Assembly (NCBI GenBank): GCA_903953895.1
Contig: CAJBLH010000250.1
Span: 1 to 64,000 of the forward strand
Direction: 5' to 3'
From: an uncultured Desulfobacteraceae bacterium
Lineage (GTDB): Bacteria; Desulfobacterota; Desulfobacteria; Desulfobacterales; Desulfatirhabdiaceae
Length of the DNA stretch: 64,000 bases
Shown here: in pieces, positions 1 through 7,966 of the stretch
Numbering within the stretch: the first letter of the stretch is position 1
Layout: the number at the start of each line of letters is the position of its first letter
Translations under genes and position numbers: made by a program
Notes under the pieces: model-generated
The model's input: only the letters and a program-made list of their open reading frames with translations
Database searches by the model: none
Told to the model about the DNA's origin: nothing

Positions 1-43
1 CAGCGACAATAAATGGTAGGCGCTCGGCACACGGAATTTTCAC
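1..43 (-). CDS. Possible start of a gene truncated by the left edge
   Basis: Only the first 14 codons are inside the window. A GTG start at 43-41 follows a strong ribosome-binding site (GGGAGG at 54-49, five bases upstream) and opens a frame reading MKIPCAERLPFIVA that stays open to the edge. It lies downstream of, and in the same direction as, the LysM gene. The product cannot be recognised from so little. The good Shine-Dalgarno spacing is the only real support, so this may be chance. Confidence 0.35.
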   Translation of the reverse strand, partial: MKIPCAERLPFIVA

Positions 44-291
44 AGGTTCCTCCCAATGTTTCAGGAAAAAGACGGTGTACCAAACTATTATTTCACAAAT
101 TTCCTAAAATGTCCTGAACTATTTTTCGAAAACTCAAGTATATTATTAACGGCTTTTCTGACGAAACCATTCCGTTGTACTCCGCATGAATAAAAAATAC
201 TATTTTTCAGACATTATTGCAAGGCAACTCTGTGTGATCACAACCGTCATTATCTTCCGAGAGGTACGCTATAGCGTCCGCCACGTTCCGA

Positions 292-1356
292 TTAAGGATT
301 TTGGAGAGCAGGCGGGCTGCGGAATCTTCCCGGCGGCCGAATACTTCTGTCCGATCGCATTATCAGCACCGTAGATGTCGTAGCCTCGGTGCGAAGGACC
401 AGCAGCGATCCGTAATCAAAGAAATCGCGCATGGATTCCGTAACGTATTCTTCATAGATGGCATAAGTCTGACCTGTTTGAATACCGTCTTCCACACCTT
501 TGTTGATAAAGGCAATCGCATCATCACCAAATATTTCTATGTCTTCTTCGGCCTTAAAAACCTTACCATCGATCTGGGCCGTTACGGGAGTCAGTTGAAT
601 CTTGGGCGACACCGGCTCATACGGCAGAAGAATGTCATTAACCATAATGGAACGAAAGGCTTTCTCGATTTTTGCAACCGCATAATCTTCGTGGCTTTCA
701 ACAATACGAATCAATCCCGTCTTATAATACTGAACACCGATAATGTTCTTCGGTTCACCGATAATGTTCTTGGTTTCAGTATCTTTTACCTGCGTCGGCG
801 GACGATATACCGCATACACATCCCCCACCTGCAACGATACGTTGCCGGAAGGGGCTACATAGATGATTTCATCCTGACCCAACATCGTTTTTTGAACTAC
901 CTTGTCCCCCCTGATCAGAGAAACATGTCCTGAAGTGGCTACGGGCTGATCCTTGATAAATCCGATTCGATGAATTGAGGAATACACATAATACCTGGTT
1001 TCAATAACGGGCAATCGATCCAAGGATGAACTTACGGGCTGATCCGACGATTCAGGCGGCAGCGAAGCTTCCCACACCTGGTGATAAAGCCTCAGTCTCT
1101 CCCCTGGAAAGATTCGATGAGGATTCATAATCTGCTGATTTTCACTCCAGATTTGAGGCCATCTCCAGTGGGTATTGAAATAACGGTTGGATATGTCCCA
1201 GAGTGTGTCTCCTTTTTTGACCGTGTAATAAATACCGGATTCCAGTTCGATTGTAGTAGGTGCTTCATCAGATGCGGCGACAGCGGCGCCCCAAGCAGTA
1301 GTTGCACCCACAACCCAAAAAAACCATACAATCAATCGCAAGTATCCGCTTATCAT
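292..1356 (-). CDS. Secreted LysM-domain protein
   Basis: A 354-residue protein with a signal-peptide-like N terminus: a short charged start, a hydrophobic stretch to about residue 25, then an Ala-rich cleavage region. A single LysM module follows at about residues 42-90 (YYTVKKGDTLWDISNRYF and a closing PGERLRLY), which would bind peptidoglycan glycan chains in the periplasm. The remainder is beta-rich and unrecognised, and contains a duplicated heptapeptide (NIIGEPK/NIIGVQY) from a 21-nt tandem repeat. The start at 1356 is preferred over an upstream in-frame ATG at 1473 because GGAG lies just ahead of it and the extra 39 residues would precede the signal peptide. Proteins of this shape are common in Desulfobacterota. 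Its exact role (envelope anchoring or wall remodelling) is inference. Confidence 0.8.
   Translation of the reverse strand: MISGYLRLIVWFFWVVGATTAWGAAVAASDEAPTTIELESGIYYTVKKGDTLWDISNRYFNTHWRWPQIWSENQQIMNPHRIFPGERLRLYHQVWEASLPPESSDQPVSSSLDRLPVIETRYYVYSSIHRIGFIKDQPVATSGHVSLIRGDKVVQKTMLGQDEIIYVAPSGNVSLQVGDVYAVYRPPTQVKDTETKNIIGEPKNIIGVQYYKTGLIRIVESHEDYAVAKIEKAFRSIMVNDILLPYEPVSPKIQLTPVTAQIDGKVFKAEEDIEIFGDDAIAFINKGVEDGIQTGQTYAIYEEYVTESMRDFFDYGSLLVLRTEATTSTVLIMRSDRSIRPPGRFRSPPALQNP
735..776. repeat. 21-nt tandem duplication inside the LysM gene
   Basis: Two copies of a 21-nt unit start at 735 and 756. The first 16 bases (CACCGATAATGTTCTT) are identical. The duplication adds seven codons in frame and leaves the gene open, consistent with replication slippage. 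Confidence 0.7.
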
Positions 1357-1695
1357 ATTATTCTCCACAAGACCGGTAAGGTTGACTGGTAAAATTCCAA
1401 AAATAATCTTATTTTTTTCGTAACGTGAATGAAATCCTTTTGTCAAGCGTTTCATGATAACAGTGGTGATCATGACATCGGCACGCCCCCTATTCTGTTG
1501 ATTCGGCTTTCATTATGAGTTATAGAAACTCCGATCGTGAAAAAATTTTTAGCCATGAAACAATAAGTTTTCCTGGCTTCGCGTCAGAAACCATTTTCAG
1601 TTATCGGATGCGATAGTTGTTGATGCGTATTTAGAAAGAAAGAATAAATCACGAAAATAACCCCGCTATACGATTTTTCTATGGAGAGATGCGTC
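1357..1695. promoter_or_regulatory. Divergent intergenic region
   Basis: This stretch separates the LysM gene (minus strand) from the aminotransferase (plus strand) and must hold promoters for both. It is AT-rich towards 1540-1680. No convincing -35/-10 pair, palindrome, RNA gene or short ORF with a good ribosome-binding site was identified. Confidence 0.4.
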
Positions 1696-3009
1696 ATGAA
1701 CCCGCTTGCAGAACAATTGAACCAGGATATTGAAAAAGGAAGTTCCTGCGTTCTCGAAATGCTTTCCACCATTGGAAAAAACCTTTATTTCCCCAAGGGA
1801 ATTCTCAGCCAAAGCGCCGAAGCAAAGGAAAAAGCCTACAAACTGAATGCAACCATCGGAATCGCTACGGAAAACGGCCGTACCATGCATTTTCCATCGG
1901 TCATGAACGCAATCCACGGCATTCAGCCTGAAGCAGCCCTGACATATGCCCCATCCTTCGGGCTGCCGGCATTACGAAAACTCTGGCAGGAATCGCTTTT
2001 TCAGAAAAACCCATCCCTGCTGGGAAAGACCATCAGCCTTCCGGTGGTCACCAACGGAATCACCCATGCCATCAGCGTGTTTGCGGACGTATGGGTAGAG
2101 CCGGAAGACGTGGTGATTTTTCCGGACATGATGTGGGGCAATTATCATTTGATTCTGGATGTTCGAAAAGGCGCCAGACTGAAAACCTATCCCCTGTTTT
2201 CCGAAGCCGGAGGATTCAACCTGAAGGCGTTCGAAGAAACCGTCACAGCAGAAACCGCCCTTCGCAACAAGCTGATCGTGATGCTCAATTTCCCCAACAA
2301 CCCGACAGGGTACACAATTACGGAATCCGAAGGCAACCGAATCGCTGAAATTTTAACGCAAGCCGCCCAAAACGGGGCTCAGGTTCTGGCGGTAATGGAT
2401 GATGCCTATTTTGGACTGTTTTATGAAGAAGATACGCTCAAGGAGTCTCTCTTCGCCCGTCTGTGCGGAAAACACCCCCGGCTGATGGCCATCAAGCTGG
2501 ATGGTGCAACCAAGGAAAGTTTTGCCTGGGGGCTACGGGTGGGTTTTATCACCTATGGTGCCGCCCTCGCAGGAGACAGCCGCCCGTTTTACGAAGCGCT
2601 TGAAAAAAAGACCGCAGGAGCTGTCCGGGGGTCCATATCCAACGCATCTCATTTAAGCGAAACCCTGGTGCTAAAATCCATGCAGGATCAGAACAATCCC
2701 AATGAAAAACGGGAAAAATTCGAAATCCTCAAACGTAGGGCAAACCGCGTCAAATCGGTGCTTCAAGATCCCAAATATCAGGATGCCTGGCAGGCCTATC
2801 CATTTAACTCAGGCTATTTCATGTGTATCCGCCTGAAAACGGTCCATGCCGAAACCCTTCGGGTACACCTGCTGAACAACTATGGGGTCGGGCTCATTTC
2901 CATCGGATCGGAAAATCTGCGGGTAGCGTTTTCCTGTCTGGAAGAAGCCGATATCCCGCTTCTCTTCGATACGGTGCTTCAAGGTGTGAATGATCTCAGA
3001 GCAGCATAG
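1696..3009 (+). CDS. PLP-dependent class I/II aminotransferase
   Basis: A 437-residue fold-type I aminotransferase. The internal-aldimine lysine sits in KLDGATKESFAWGLRVGF at about residue 278, followed by the phosphate-anchoring arginine. LNFPNNPTGY (about 200) and the DDAYFGLFY strand (about 240) are the PLP Asn and Asp/Tyr sites. It transfers an amino group between an amino acid and a 2-oxo acid in the cytoplasm. The substrate cannot be read from sequence; the N-terminal extension and the NPTGYT region suggest an aspartate/aromatic-type enzyme. The ATG at 1696 is preferred over an in-frame ATG at 1681 because GGAGAG at 1683-1688 is well spaced for it. It stands alone, divergent from the LysM gene. 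Confidence 0.85.
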   Translation: MNPLAEQLNQDIEKGSSCVLEMLSTIGKNLYFPKGILSQSAEAKEKAYKLNATIGIATENGRTMHFPSVMNAIHGIQPEAALTYAPSFGLPALRKLWQESLFQKNPSLLGKTISLPVVTNGITHAISVFADVWVEPEDVVIFPDMMWGNYHLILDVRKGARLKTYPLFSEAGGFNLKAFEETVTAETALRNKLIVMLNFPNNPTGYTITESEGNRIAEILTQAAQNGAQVLAVMDDAYFGLFYEEDTLKESLFARLCGKHPRLMAIKLDGATKESFAWGLRVGFITYGAALAGDSRPFYEALEKKTAGAVRGSISNASHLSETLVLKSMQDQNNPNEKREKFEILKRRANRVKSVLQDPKYQDAWQAYPFNSGYFMCIRLKTVHAETLRVHLLNNYGVGLISIGSENLRVAFSCLEEADIPLLFDTVLQGVNDLRAA

Positions 3010-3094
3010 CCCCATAATCGGCCAACACGGGTTCAAGCGATGAACATGGGCGCAACATGTTGAATATCCTGTTCATCCTGTATATCCATGTAGA

Positions 3095-3841
3095 TTATTC
3101 TTTATACTCAACTTCAACCAAAAAAAGCCCCTGAGCCGGCGCCGTCGCGCCGGCCAGATTCCTGTCTTTCGAAAGCAGAATGCACTCCATATCCGCTGGT
3201 GACCTTTTCCCCATTCCAATACGAACCAGGGTACCGACAATGTTTCGTACCATATACCGCAGAAACCCATCACCCTGGATGACAATCCGCAATCGGCTGT
3301 TTCCGTTTTTGATGATTTCTGCCTGATGGATCGTTCTAATCGTGTGCGTGCGGGGACTGCCGATACCCTCAAACGCTTTAAAGTCATGGGTTCCCACCAG
3401 GCAAAAAAGGGATTCACGCATGGCGTTGAGATCAAGCGTTTTCTGTATGTGCCATGAAAAATGCCGTTCCACGACAGAGGGAATCGGGTGATTCAGTATC
3501 TGGTAGTGGTAGGTTTTGGTCAGAACATCATATCGCGCATGAAATCCGCCCGGCATTTCGCAGCAATCCCGAATGACGATATCGGCGGGAAGAAGGCCGT
3601 TAAGAGCCCTTAGAAATGTTTTCGGTGAAATTCGGGTGTCACAGTGAAAATTGGCCGCCTGGCCCAAGGCATGTACCCCGGCATCCGTTCGGCCGGATCC
3701 TTTCAAGATGACGGGCTGTCGGGTAATCAGCGTAAGAACCCGCTCGATTTCCGCCTGAATGGTGGGCTTTCCTACCTGACGCTGCCAGCCGAAATACCGG
3801 GTACCGTCATATTCTATAATGAGCTTAAAATTTCTCGACAT
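3095..3841 (-). CDS. truA: tRNA pseudouridine(38-40) synthase TruA
   Basis: A 248-residue TruA. It isomerises uridines 38, 39 and 40 in the tRNA anticodon arm to pseudouridine. The N terminus FKLIIEYDGTRYFGWQRQ and the catalytic-aspartate motif GSGRTDAGVHALGQ are both present, as are the HPIPSVVERHFSWH and RYMVRNIVGTLVRIG blocks. Length is normal for the family. The ATG at 3841 is chosen because the EYDGT strand follows it closely. A longer frame from 3901 would only overlap the selenoprotein gene. That gene ends ten bases upstream, so the two are probably cotranscribed. Confidence 0.93.
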   Translation of the reverse strand: MSRNFKLIIEYDGTRYFGWQRQVGKPTIQAEIERVLTLITRQPVILKGSGRTDAGVHALGQAANFHCDTRISPKTFLRALNGLLPADIVIRDCCEMPGGFHARYDVLTKTYHYQILNHPIPSVVERHFSWHIQKTLDLNAMRESLFCLVGTHDFKAFEGIGSPRTHTIRTIHQAEIIKNGNSRLRIVIQGDGFLRYMVRNIVGTLVRIGMGKRSPADMECILLSKDRNLAGATAPAQGLFLVEVEYKE

Positions 3842-3851
3842 TCCGCCGGCA

Positions 3852-4058
3852 TCACAGCCGATCGCACCGGGTATTGCCCAGTGCTTGCTCAAAGGCGTCA
3901 TCCATATCCTGCATAAATTTATCGAGAAGATATTGTCTGCCGCAGACCCTGCAGCTCAGCACAACAGATCGTCAGGTTTTCTTCAGGTCAAGTTTTTCTC
4001 CGCAACCGGTACATCGCAGTTTATCTGTATTCATCCATTCTTCTTTCTGATGTTTCAT
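3852..4058 (-). CDS. Dual-CXXC small selenoprotein with in-frame UGA
   Basis: Two open segments join in one frame if TGA at 3974-3972 is read as selenocysteine. The result is a 68-residue protein with a first pair (RCTGCGEKL), then LKKT-U-RSVVL, a second pair (SCRVCGRQY), and an acidic helical tail ending CDRL. This matches what I recall as the dual CXXC motif small (seleno)protein family, in which homologues carry Cys or Sec just before Arg. Just 3' of the UGA, a GCUGC/GCGGC stem at 3955-3939 encloses the loop AGGGUCU, close to the AGGUCU loop of the E. coli fdhF SECIS, at a suitable distance (21 nt). The first ATG is at 4058; one at 4034 is also possible. It lies between the FmdB-like gene and truA. 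A redox or metal-binding role is inference. A normal stop-codon search would miss it. Confidence 0.82.
3939..3955 (-). promoter_or_regulatory. Putative bacterial SECIS hairpin
   Basis: A five-pair stem (GCUGC with GCGGC, one G-U pair) closes a seven-base loop AGGGUCU, 21 nt after the in-frame UGA. The loop has the GG/GU core recognised by SelB in E. coli fdhF mRNA. It would direct Sec insertion at codon 29 of the small selenoprotein. Confidence 0.7.
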
Positions 4059-4117
4059 GTACTCAAAGTGAAAATTGTTTATCAGCGCAGTTTTTTTGTG
4101 CGACCTGGCTTCACGTC

Positions 4118-4609
4118 TTATAGATCATACAACGTATCGTCCCGAATCGGTGCTGTTTGCTTACCTGCGGCCCTTCCTTTTTTTCCGGACAGCAGAAATG
4201 GCTCTTCCTCCCCCAGAATATCCCCCATTTCCGATTCAATCTGTTCGGGATCTTCACCGCTTTCCATCCGCCGAAGTGCTTCCTGCATTCCTGGCCCCAG
4301 TTCCATGCCGGTCATGTTCGTAAGTTTACGCATCAAGTCGGCCGCCTGGCGAGGATCGTTCTCATTGATATTTTCAGCTTCGCCTGCCAGCATCTGCATG
4401 GCCTGCTCCATTTTGCTCTCATCAAAAGGAAGATCATCCATGCCGCTGTCGTCCTTTGCCTTTCCCGTAACGGCAAATGCCGACATCTGCCGGGTTAAGG
4501 GGTGTATTTGACATTTCGGGCATGGTGGTGTTCTGGAAGTGTTGATCGTTTTGGAAAAAAAATTAAACAGTGTATTACATCTCTTGCAATAAAACTCATA
4601 AATCGGCAT
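4118..4609 (-). CDS. FmdB-type zinc-ribbon protein
   Basis: A 163-residue protein. Its first about 45 residues form the FmdB/CxxC zinc ribbon: MPIYEFYCKRCNTLF followed by PPCPKCQIHPLTRQMS. The rest is acidic, low-complexity and helical (MEQAMQMLAGEAENI, a Met-rich stretch), with no known domain. FmdB ribbons are often called putative regulatory proteins, but their function is not established. The protein is longer than the usual 70-110 residues because of this tail. The ATG at 4609 is chosen over one at 4624 because AGGTGG stands six bases upstream and MPIYEF is the canonical family start. It lies 59 bp upstream of the selenoprotein, in the same orientation. Confidence 0.75.
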   Translation of the reverse strand: MPIYEFYCKRCNTLFNFFSKTINTSRTPPCPKCQIHPLTRQMSAFAVTGKAKDDSGMDDLPFDESKMEQAMQMLAGEAENINENDPRQAADLMRKLTNMTGMELGPGMQEALRRMESGEDPEQIESEMGDILGEEEPFLLSGKKGRAAGKQTAPIRDDTLYDL

Positions 4610-4639
4610 ACGCAACCACCTCACCTGCTGTATTACGCT

Positions 4640-5413
4640 TTAAATACCAACCCCATTCATTCCCATACGGCAAAGGGTAAAATCGTACCGGAGCGGATCA
4701 TCAGGGATCATCCGGCTGAAAGAACGGGTAATTTCAAGGGCTGTACGCATATCCGCTTGTTTTCGTCGGGTAAACCCCATACGAATCCCAACCCGGTGCA
4801 TGTGAACATCCAAAGGAATGATCAATTTTGAAGCCGCTACCTGATCCCATCCTCCCGGATCCACATCATCTTTTCGAACCATCCATCTTAAAAAAAGATT
4901 CAACCGCTTACAGGCGCTGCCCCGTTCCGGCAGGGGAATCAAATGCCCCAGCCCCTGTGAATTTCCAGCGGTGAGTGCAGCGACAAACCGCGCCAACGCT
5001 GGCAGCACCGTGTCGGATTCCGTCGTCAACCCGTCAAGAAAACATCCATAAATCGATCCGTAATGATCCAGCACACCCTTTATCGCCTGCATCAAGTTGG
5101 CAAGATTTTCGGCAGTCGCAAAACGATGGGAAAATCCGTCCAATGCATTATTCAGTGACTGGCGGGTCGATTGTTTCAAAAAAAGATAAGGCGACACTCC
5201 CATCTTTTCCAGAACCCAGCTCAGGCTTTTATAAATCTGCGCAACGCGTCCATACGCCAGAGAAGATGCGACCAGACCCGCAATTTCCCGATCCCGGATA
5301 TCCGGATAGGCGTACAGAAACACCAAAGGGTCCGGGTAAACCAGTTCCCGCCGGTTATACTGCTGATACAGAACATCCAGCTCGCACAGGGTGATCGGAT
5401 GACAGGAACTCAT
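4640..5413 (-). CDS. TIGR02757 (DUF2400) family protein
   Basis: A 257-residue protein matching the TIGR02757/DUF2400 family. Characteristic blocks are YQQYNRRELVYPDPLVFLY, DREIAGLVASSLAYGRV, the KRLNLFLRWMVRKDDVDPG region, LIIPLDVHMHRVG, and the closing DFTLCRMGMNGVGI. The end resembles helix-hairpin-helix DNA glycosylases, with the D-x-H-x-x-R strand. The biochemical function of the family is unknown to me. Seven bases separate its start from the end of ssb upstream, so cotranscription with ssb is likely, which hints at nucleic-acid work. Confidence 0.85.
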   Translation of the reverse strand: MSSCHPITLCELDVLYQQYNRRELVYPDPLVFLYAYPDIRDREIAGLVASSLAYGRVAQIYKSLSWVLEKMGVSPYLFLKQSTRQSLNNALDGFSHRFATAENLANLMQAIKGVLDHYGSIYGCFLDGLTTESDTVLPALARFVAALTAGNSQGLGHLIPLPERGSACKRLNLFLRWMVRKDDVDPGGWDQVAASKLIIPLDVHMHRVGIRMGFTRRKQADMRTALEITRSFSRMIPDDPLRYDFTLCRMGMNGVGI

Positions 5414-5419
5414 AAGGAT

Positions 5420-5863
5420 TTAAAATGGAATATCATCTTCCCCGACCGGCCCTTCAGATCTGGCAAAATTCCCACCTCCTCCTCTGAGCCCAGGATCAAA
5501 TTCGGCGGGACTCTTTTTCACCCCTTCACCCTTGGTTCCCAGCATCTGCATGGTCAAGGCTATAATTTCAGTAGCATAGCGTTTATTTCCATCCTTATCA
5601 TCCCAAGAGCGAGTCTGGATACGGCCCTCGATATAGACCTGTCTTCCTTTTGAAAGATACTCGCCGCAAATTTCTCCTAGTTTATCATAGGCTATAATGC
5701 GGTGCCACTCTGTGCGCTCTTTTTTCTCTCCGGTCGCTTTGTCTTTCCATTCCTCTGAAGTGGCAATCGAAAAATTGGCCACAGCTCTGCCATCCGGCAT
5801 GTAGCGCATTTCGGGATCTTTTCCCAGATTGCCAACGATGATGGCCTTGTTGATTCCTGCCAT
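5420..5863 (-). CDS. ssb: Single-stranded DNA-binding protein
   Basis: A 147-residue SSB. The OB fold covers about residues 1-108 ([44 protein letters not shown]). A Gly-rich linker leads to the acidic tail DDIPF, which recruits repair and replication partners. It coats single-stranded DNA as a tetramer. The start at 5863 is fixed by GGAGG eight bases upstream; an upstream ATG at 5905 would add a non-homologous leader. A sigma70-like promoter is visible at 5907-5935. Confidence 0.96.
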   Translation of the reverse strand: MAGINKAIIVGNLGKDPEMRYMPDGRAVANFSIATSEEWKDKATGEKKERTEWHRIIAYDKLGEICGEYLSKGRQVYIEGRIQTRSWDDKDGNKRYATEIIALTMQMLGTKGEGVKKSPAEFDPGLRGGGGNFARSEGPVGEDDIPF

Positions 5864-5906
5864 AATTTCCTCCATTATTACATAGATAACATTAACAAAA
5901 CACATT

Positions 5907-5935
5907 ACTATAGTTTATCTGTTGAATTATAACAA
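5907..5935 (-). promoter_or_regulatory. Promoter for ssb
   Basis: On the minus strand, TTGTTA (5935-5930), a 17-nt spacer and TATAGT (5912-5907). It points at ssb with a leader of about 37 nt. The -10 is good (5 of 6) and the -35 moderate (4 of 6). Confidence 0.5.
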
Positions 5936-6004
5936 CATAACGATTATCAGAAATCGAACTCAGTCAGAAACACTCTCGATTTTTCAATCCACTATATCAT
6001 CATA

Positions 6005-7966
6005 TCAGCGCTTATCGCGATTCACCGCCCGCCGGACTTCCAGACGGGCCTTGATCTTGGGAAATTGGTTCATGTCCGTATGTGGCAGAAAGAGCGCCGC
6101 CACATAGTTGTCCATATAGGAATGGGTTTCCGACAGTTCAAAATTGGTCATTTTTTTGGTCACTTCCACCACATCCCGGCGGATCCGGTTCGTCAAGGCA
6201 CTCATCCGGGCGCCCATCAGAGATCCATTACCGATAAAAGTCACGCGGGTCGGATCCATTTCCGGCAGAAGGCCAATGGTCATGGCTTTTTCCAGATCGA
6301 CATAACTGCCGAATCCCCCTGCCAGAATGACGCGATCAAGGTTCTTCACCGTCAGTCCGACTTCTTCGAGAAGTGTTATGCACCCGCTGTAAATAGCGCC
6401 TTTGGCGCGAATCAGGTTGTCGATATCCGGTTCTGAAAGCACAACATCCCGGTCAATTTGCGTTTCCTTCGCCCACGCCACGACATATTCCCAAATACCA
6501 TCGGTTTGGCGAATGCGGGGGATTTGCAGATTTCGGTTGAATTTTCCCAGATTGTCGATCACCCCCAGTTCAAACAAGGTGGCGACCATGATAATGAGCC
6601 CCGATCCGCAGATCCCCTTGGGCCTGACACTGCCGATGGTAATATTCATGGGCTCAAGGGTCAGGGGATCCATGGAAAAATCTTCGATTGCCCCTTTGGT
6701 GGCCCGCATGCCGAAGGTGATACCTCCACCTTCAAATGCCGGACCCGCCGAACAAGCCGCGCAGGCCAGCCAGTCTTTGTTGCCGATAACGATCTCGGCA
6801 TTGGTTCCGATATCCATGTACAACGTAAGTTCCTCTGACAGATACATGCCGGAGCCCATGACACCGGCAACGATATCCCCACCGACATAGCTTGAAACCT
6901 GCGGATAAACCAGTGCGGTCACATGATCTCCCAGCGCCATCCCCAGGGTTACAGCTTTTATCGGCGGATAAATCGATGAAGTCGGCACATAGGGCGATCT
7001 GCGAATGTTGCGGGGGTTGACCTTCAGTAAAAGCTGCGTCATGGTGGTATTGCCGGCAAGGGTGATGGTGGAGATTTCATCCAATTCAATCCTGGCTTTC
7101 TTCACCATTTTTTGAATCAGCAAGTTAATAACCCCGATCACCACCTCTTGCAGCCTTTCAAGACCTCCAGGTTTTTCAGCATACATGATCCGGCTGATCA
7201 CATCTTCCCCATAGCTGATCTGAGCATTGAAATCACCGAACTGGGCCAGGACATCACCGGTAATGAGGTCGATCAACTGGCCATAGATGGTTGTGGTTCC
7301 GATATCCATGGCAATGGCGTAGTTGCGGTGGGTTGTATCACCCGGCTGAATGTTGATGATATGGGTTTTCCTGCCGGGATGAACCGGTCTCACCAAGGTT
7401 GCGGTAATCTTGAAATCAGCCTCCCTGAGGATATCCGGAATTTTCTGGATTACCGGAAGATCCACTGCCAATCGGTGTTCGCCATGTTCCAGCTTCAAAA
7501 AACCAACCAAACGAGACACATCCGGAAGATTGTCATGCGCTGACGGCACCGGCAGTACCAGGTATTTTTTCTCGACCGGCGGAACAAACAGACCCTTGTC
7601 TTTCAGGTCTTCGAGATTCATATCTTTGATTCTGGCGGTACAGCGCGGGGTACTCTGCATATTTAAAACACCGGCATCGATCGCCGATTCCACAGGTATC
7701 CGAACCATCAGATCACTCTTGACCCGAGCCAGACAGGCCTGCCGATACCCAGATTCCCGGTCCTTTTGGCTGAGCTTTTCGGTAATACCGCCTTCCACCA
7801 CACCGGATTCAATGATAACGCGACATTTTCCGCACACACCTTCGCCACCACAGGAAGCATTGATATGGACGCCGGCTTCCATGGCGGCCCGAATCAGGGA
7901 TTCTCCATCATTAACGGTGATTTCCTTGTTATGAGGAAAAAAATGGATTTTAAATGTATCCTTCAT
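6005..7966 (-). CDS. Ferredoxin-ASKHA corrinoid-protein reductive activator
   Basis: A 653-residue protein of the RACE/RACo type. An N-terminal plant-type [2Fe-2S] domain has ligands C39, C45, C48 (SCGGEGVCGKC) and C78. After a linker comes an ASKHA ATPase domain with phosphate loops at YAIAMDIGTTTIYG (about 221) and LYMDIGTNAEIVIGN (about 385), and adenosine-site residues near LAGGFGSYVDLEKA. Such proteins use ATP to drive low-potential electron transfer onto corrinoid cofactors, restoring Co(I) in methyl-transfer proteins. It lacks the extra C-terminal ferredoxin of RamA. Its ATG overlaps the stop of the CoA-transferase gene (ATGA), so the two are translationally coupled. The partner corrinoid protein is not in the window. 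Confidence 0.85.
   Translation of the reverse strand: MKDTFKIHFFPHNKEITVNDGESLIRAAMEAGVHINASCGGEGVCGKCRVIIESGVVEGGITEKLSQKDRESGYRQACLARVKSDLMVRIPVESAIDAGVLNMQSTPRCTARIKDMNLEDLKDKGLFVPPVEKKYLVLPVPSAHDNLPDVSRLVGFLKLEHGEHRLAVDLPVIQKIPDILREADFKITATLVRPVHPGRKTHIINIQPGDTTHRNYAIAMDIGTTTIYGQLIDLITGDVLAQFGDFNAQISYGEDVISRIMYAEKPGGLERLQEVVIGVINLLIQKMVKKARIELDEISTITLAGNTTMTQLLLKVNPRNIRRSPYVPTSSIYPPIKAVTLGMALGDHVTALVYPQVSSYVGGDIVAGVMGSGMYLSEELTLYMDIGTNAEIVIGNKDWLACAACSAGPAFEGGGITFGMRATKGAIEDFSMDPLTLEPMNITIGSVRPKGICGSGLIIMVATLFELGVIDNLGKFNRNLQIPRIRQTDGIWEYVVAWAKETQIDRDVVLSEPDIDNLIRAKGAIYSGCITLLEEVGLTVKNLDRVILAGGFGSYVDLEKAMTIGLLPEMDPTRVTFIGNGSLMGARMSALTNRIRRDVVEVTKKMTNFELSETHSYMDNYVAALFLPHTDMNQFPKIKARLEVRRAVNRDKR

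Noticed and set aside
301-933. Plus-strand frame opposite the LysM gene
   Set aside because: The minus-strand frame has a signal peptide, a LysM motif and a ribosome-binding site; this one has none.
3842-3901. Upstream extension of TruA to 3901
   Set aside because: The extra 20 residues are the out-of-frame reading of the selenoprotein end; the conserved TruA N terminus begins at 3841.
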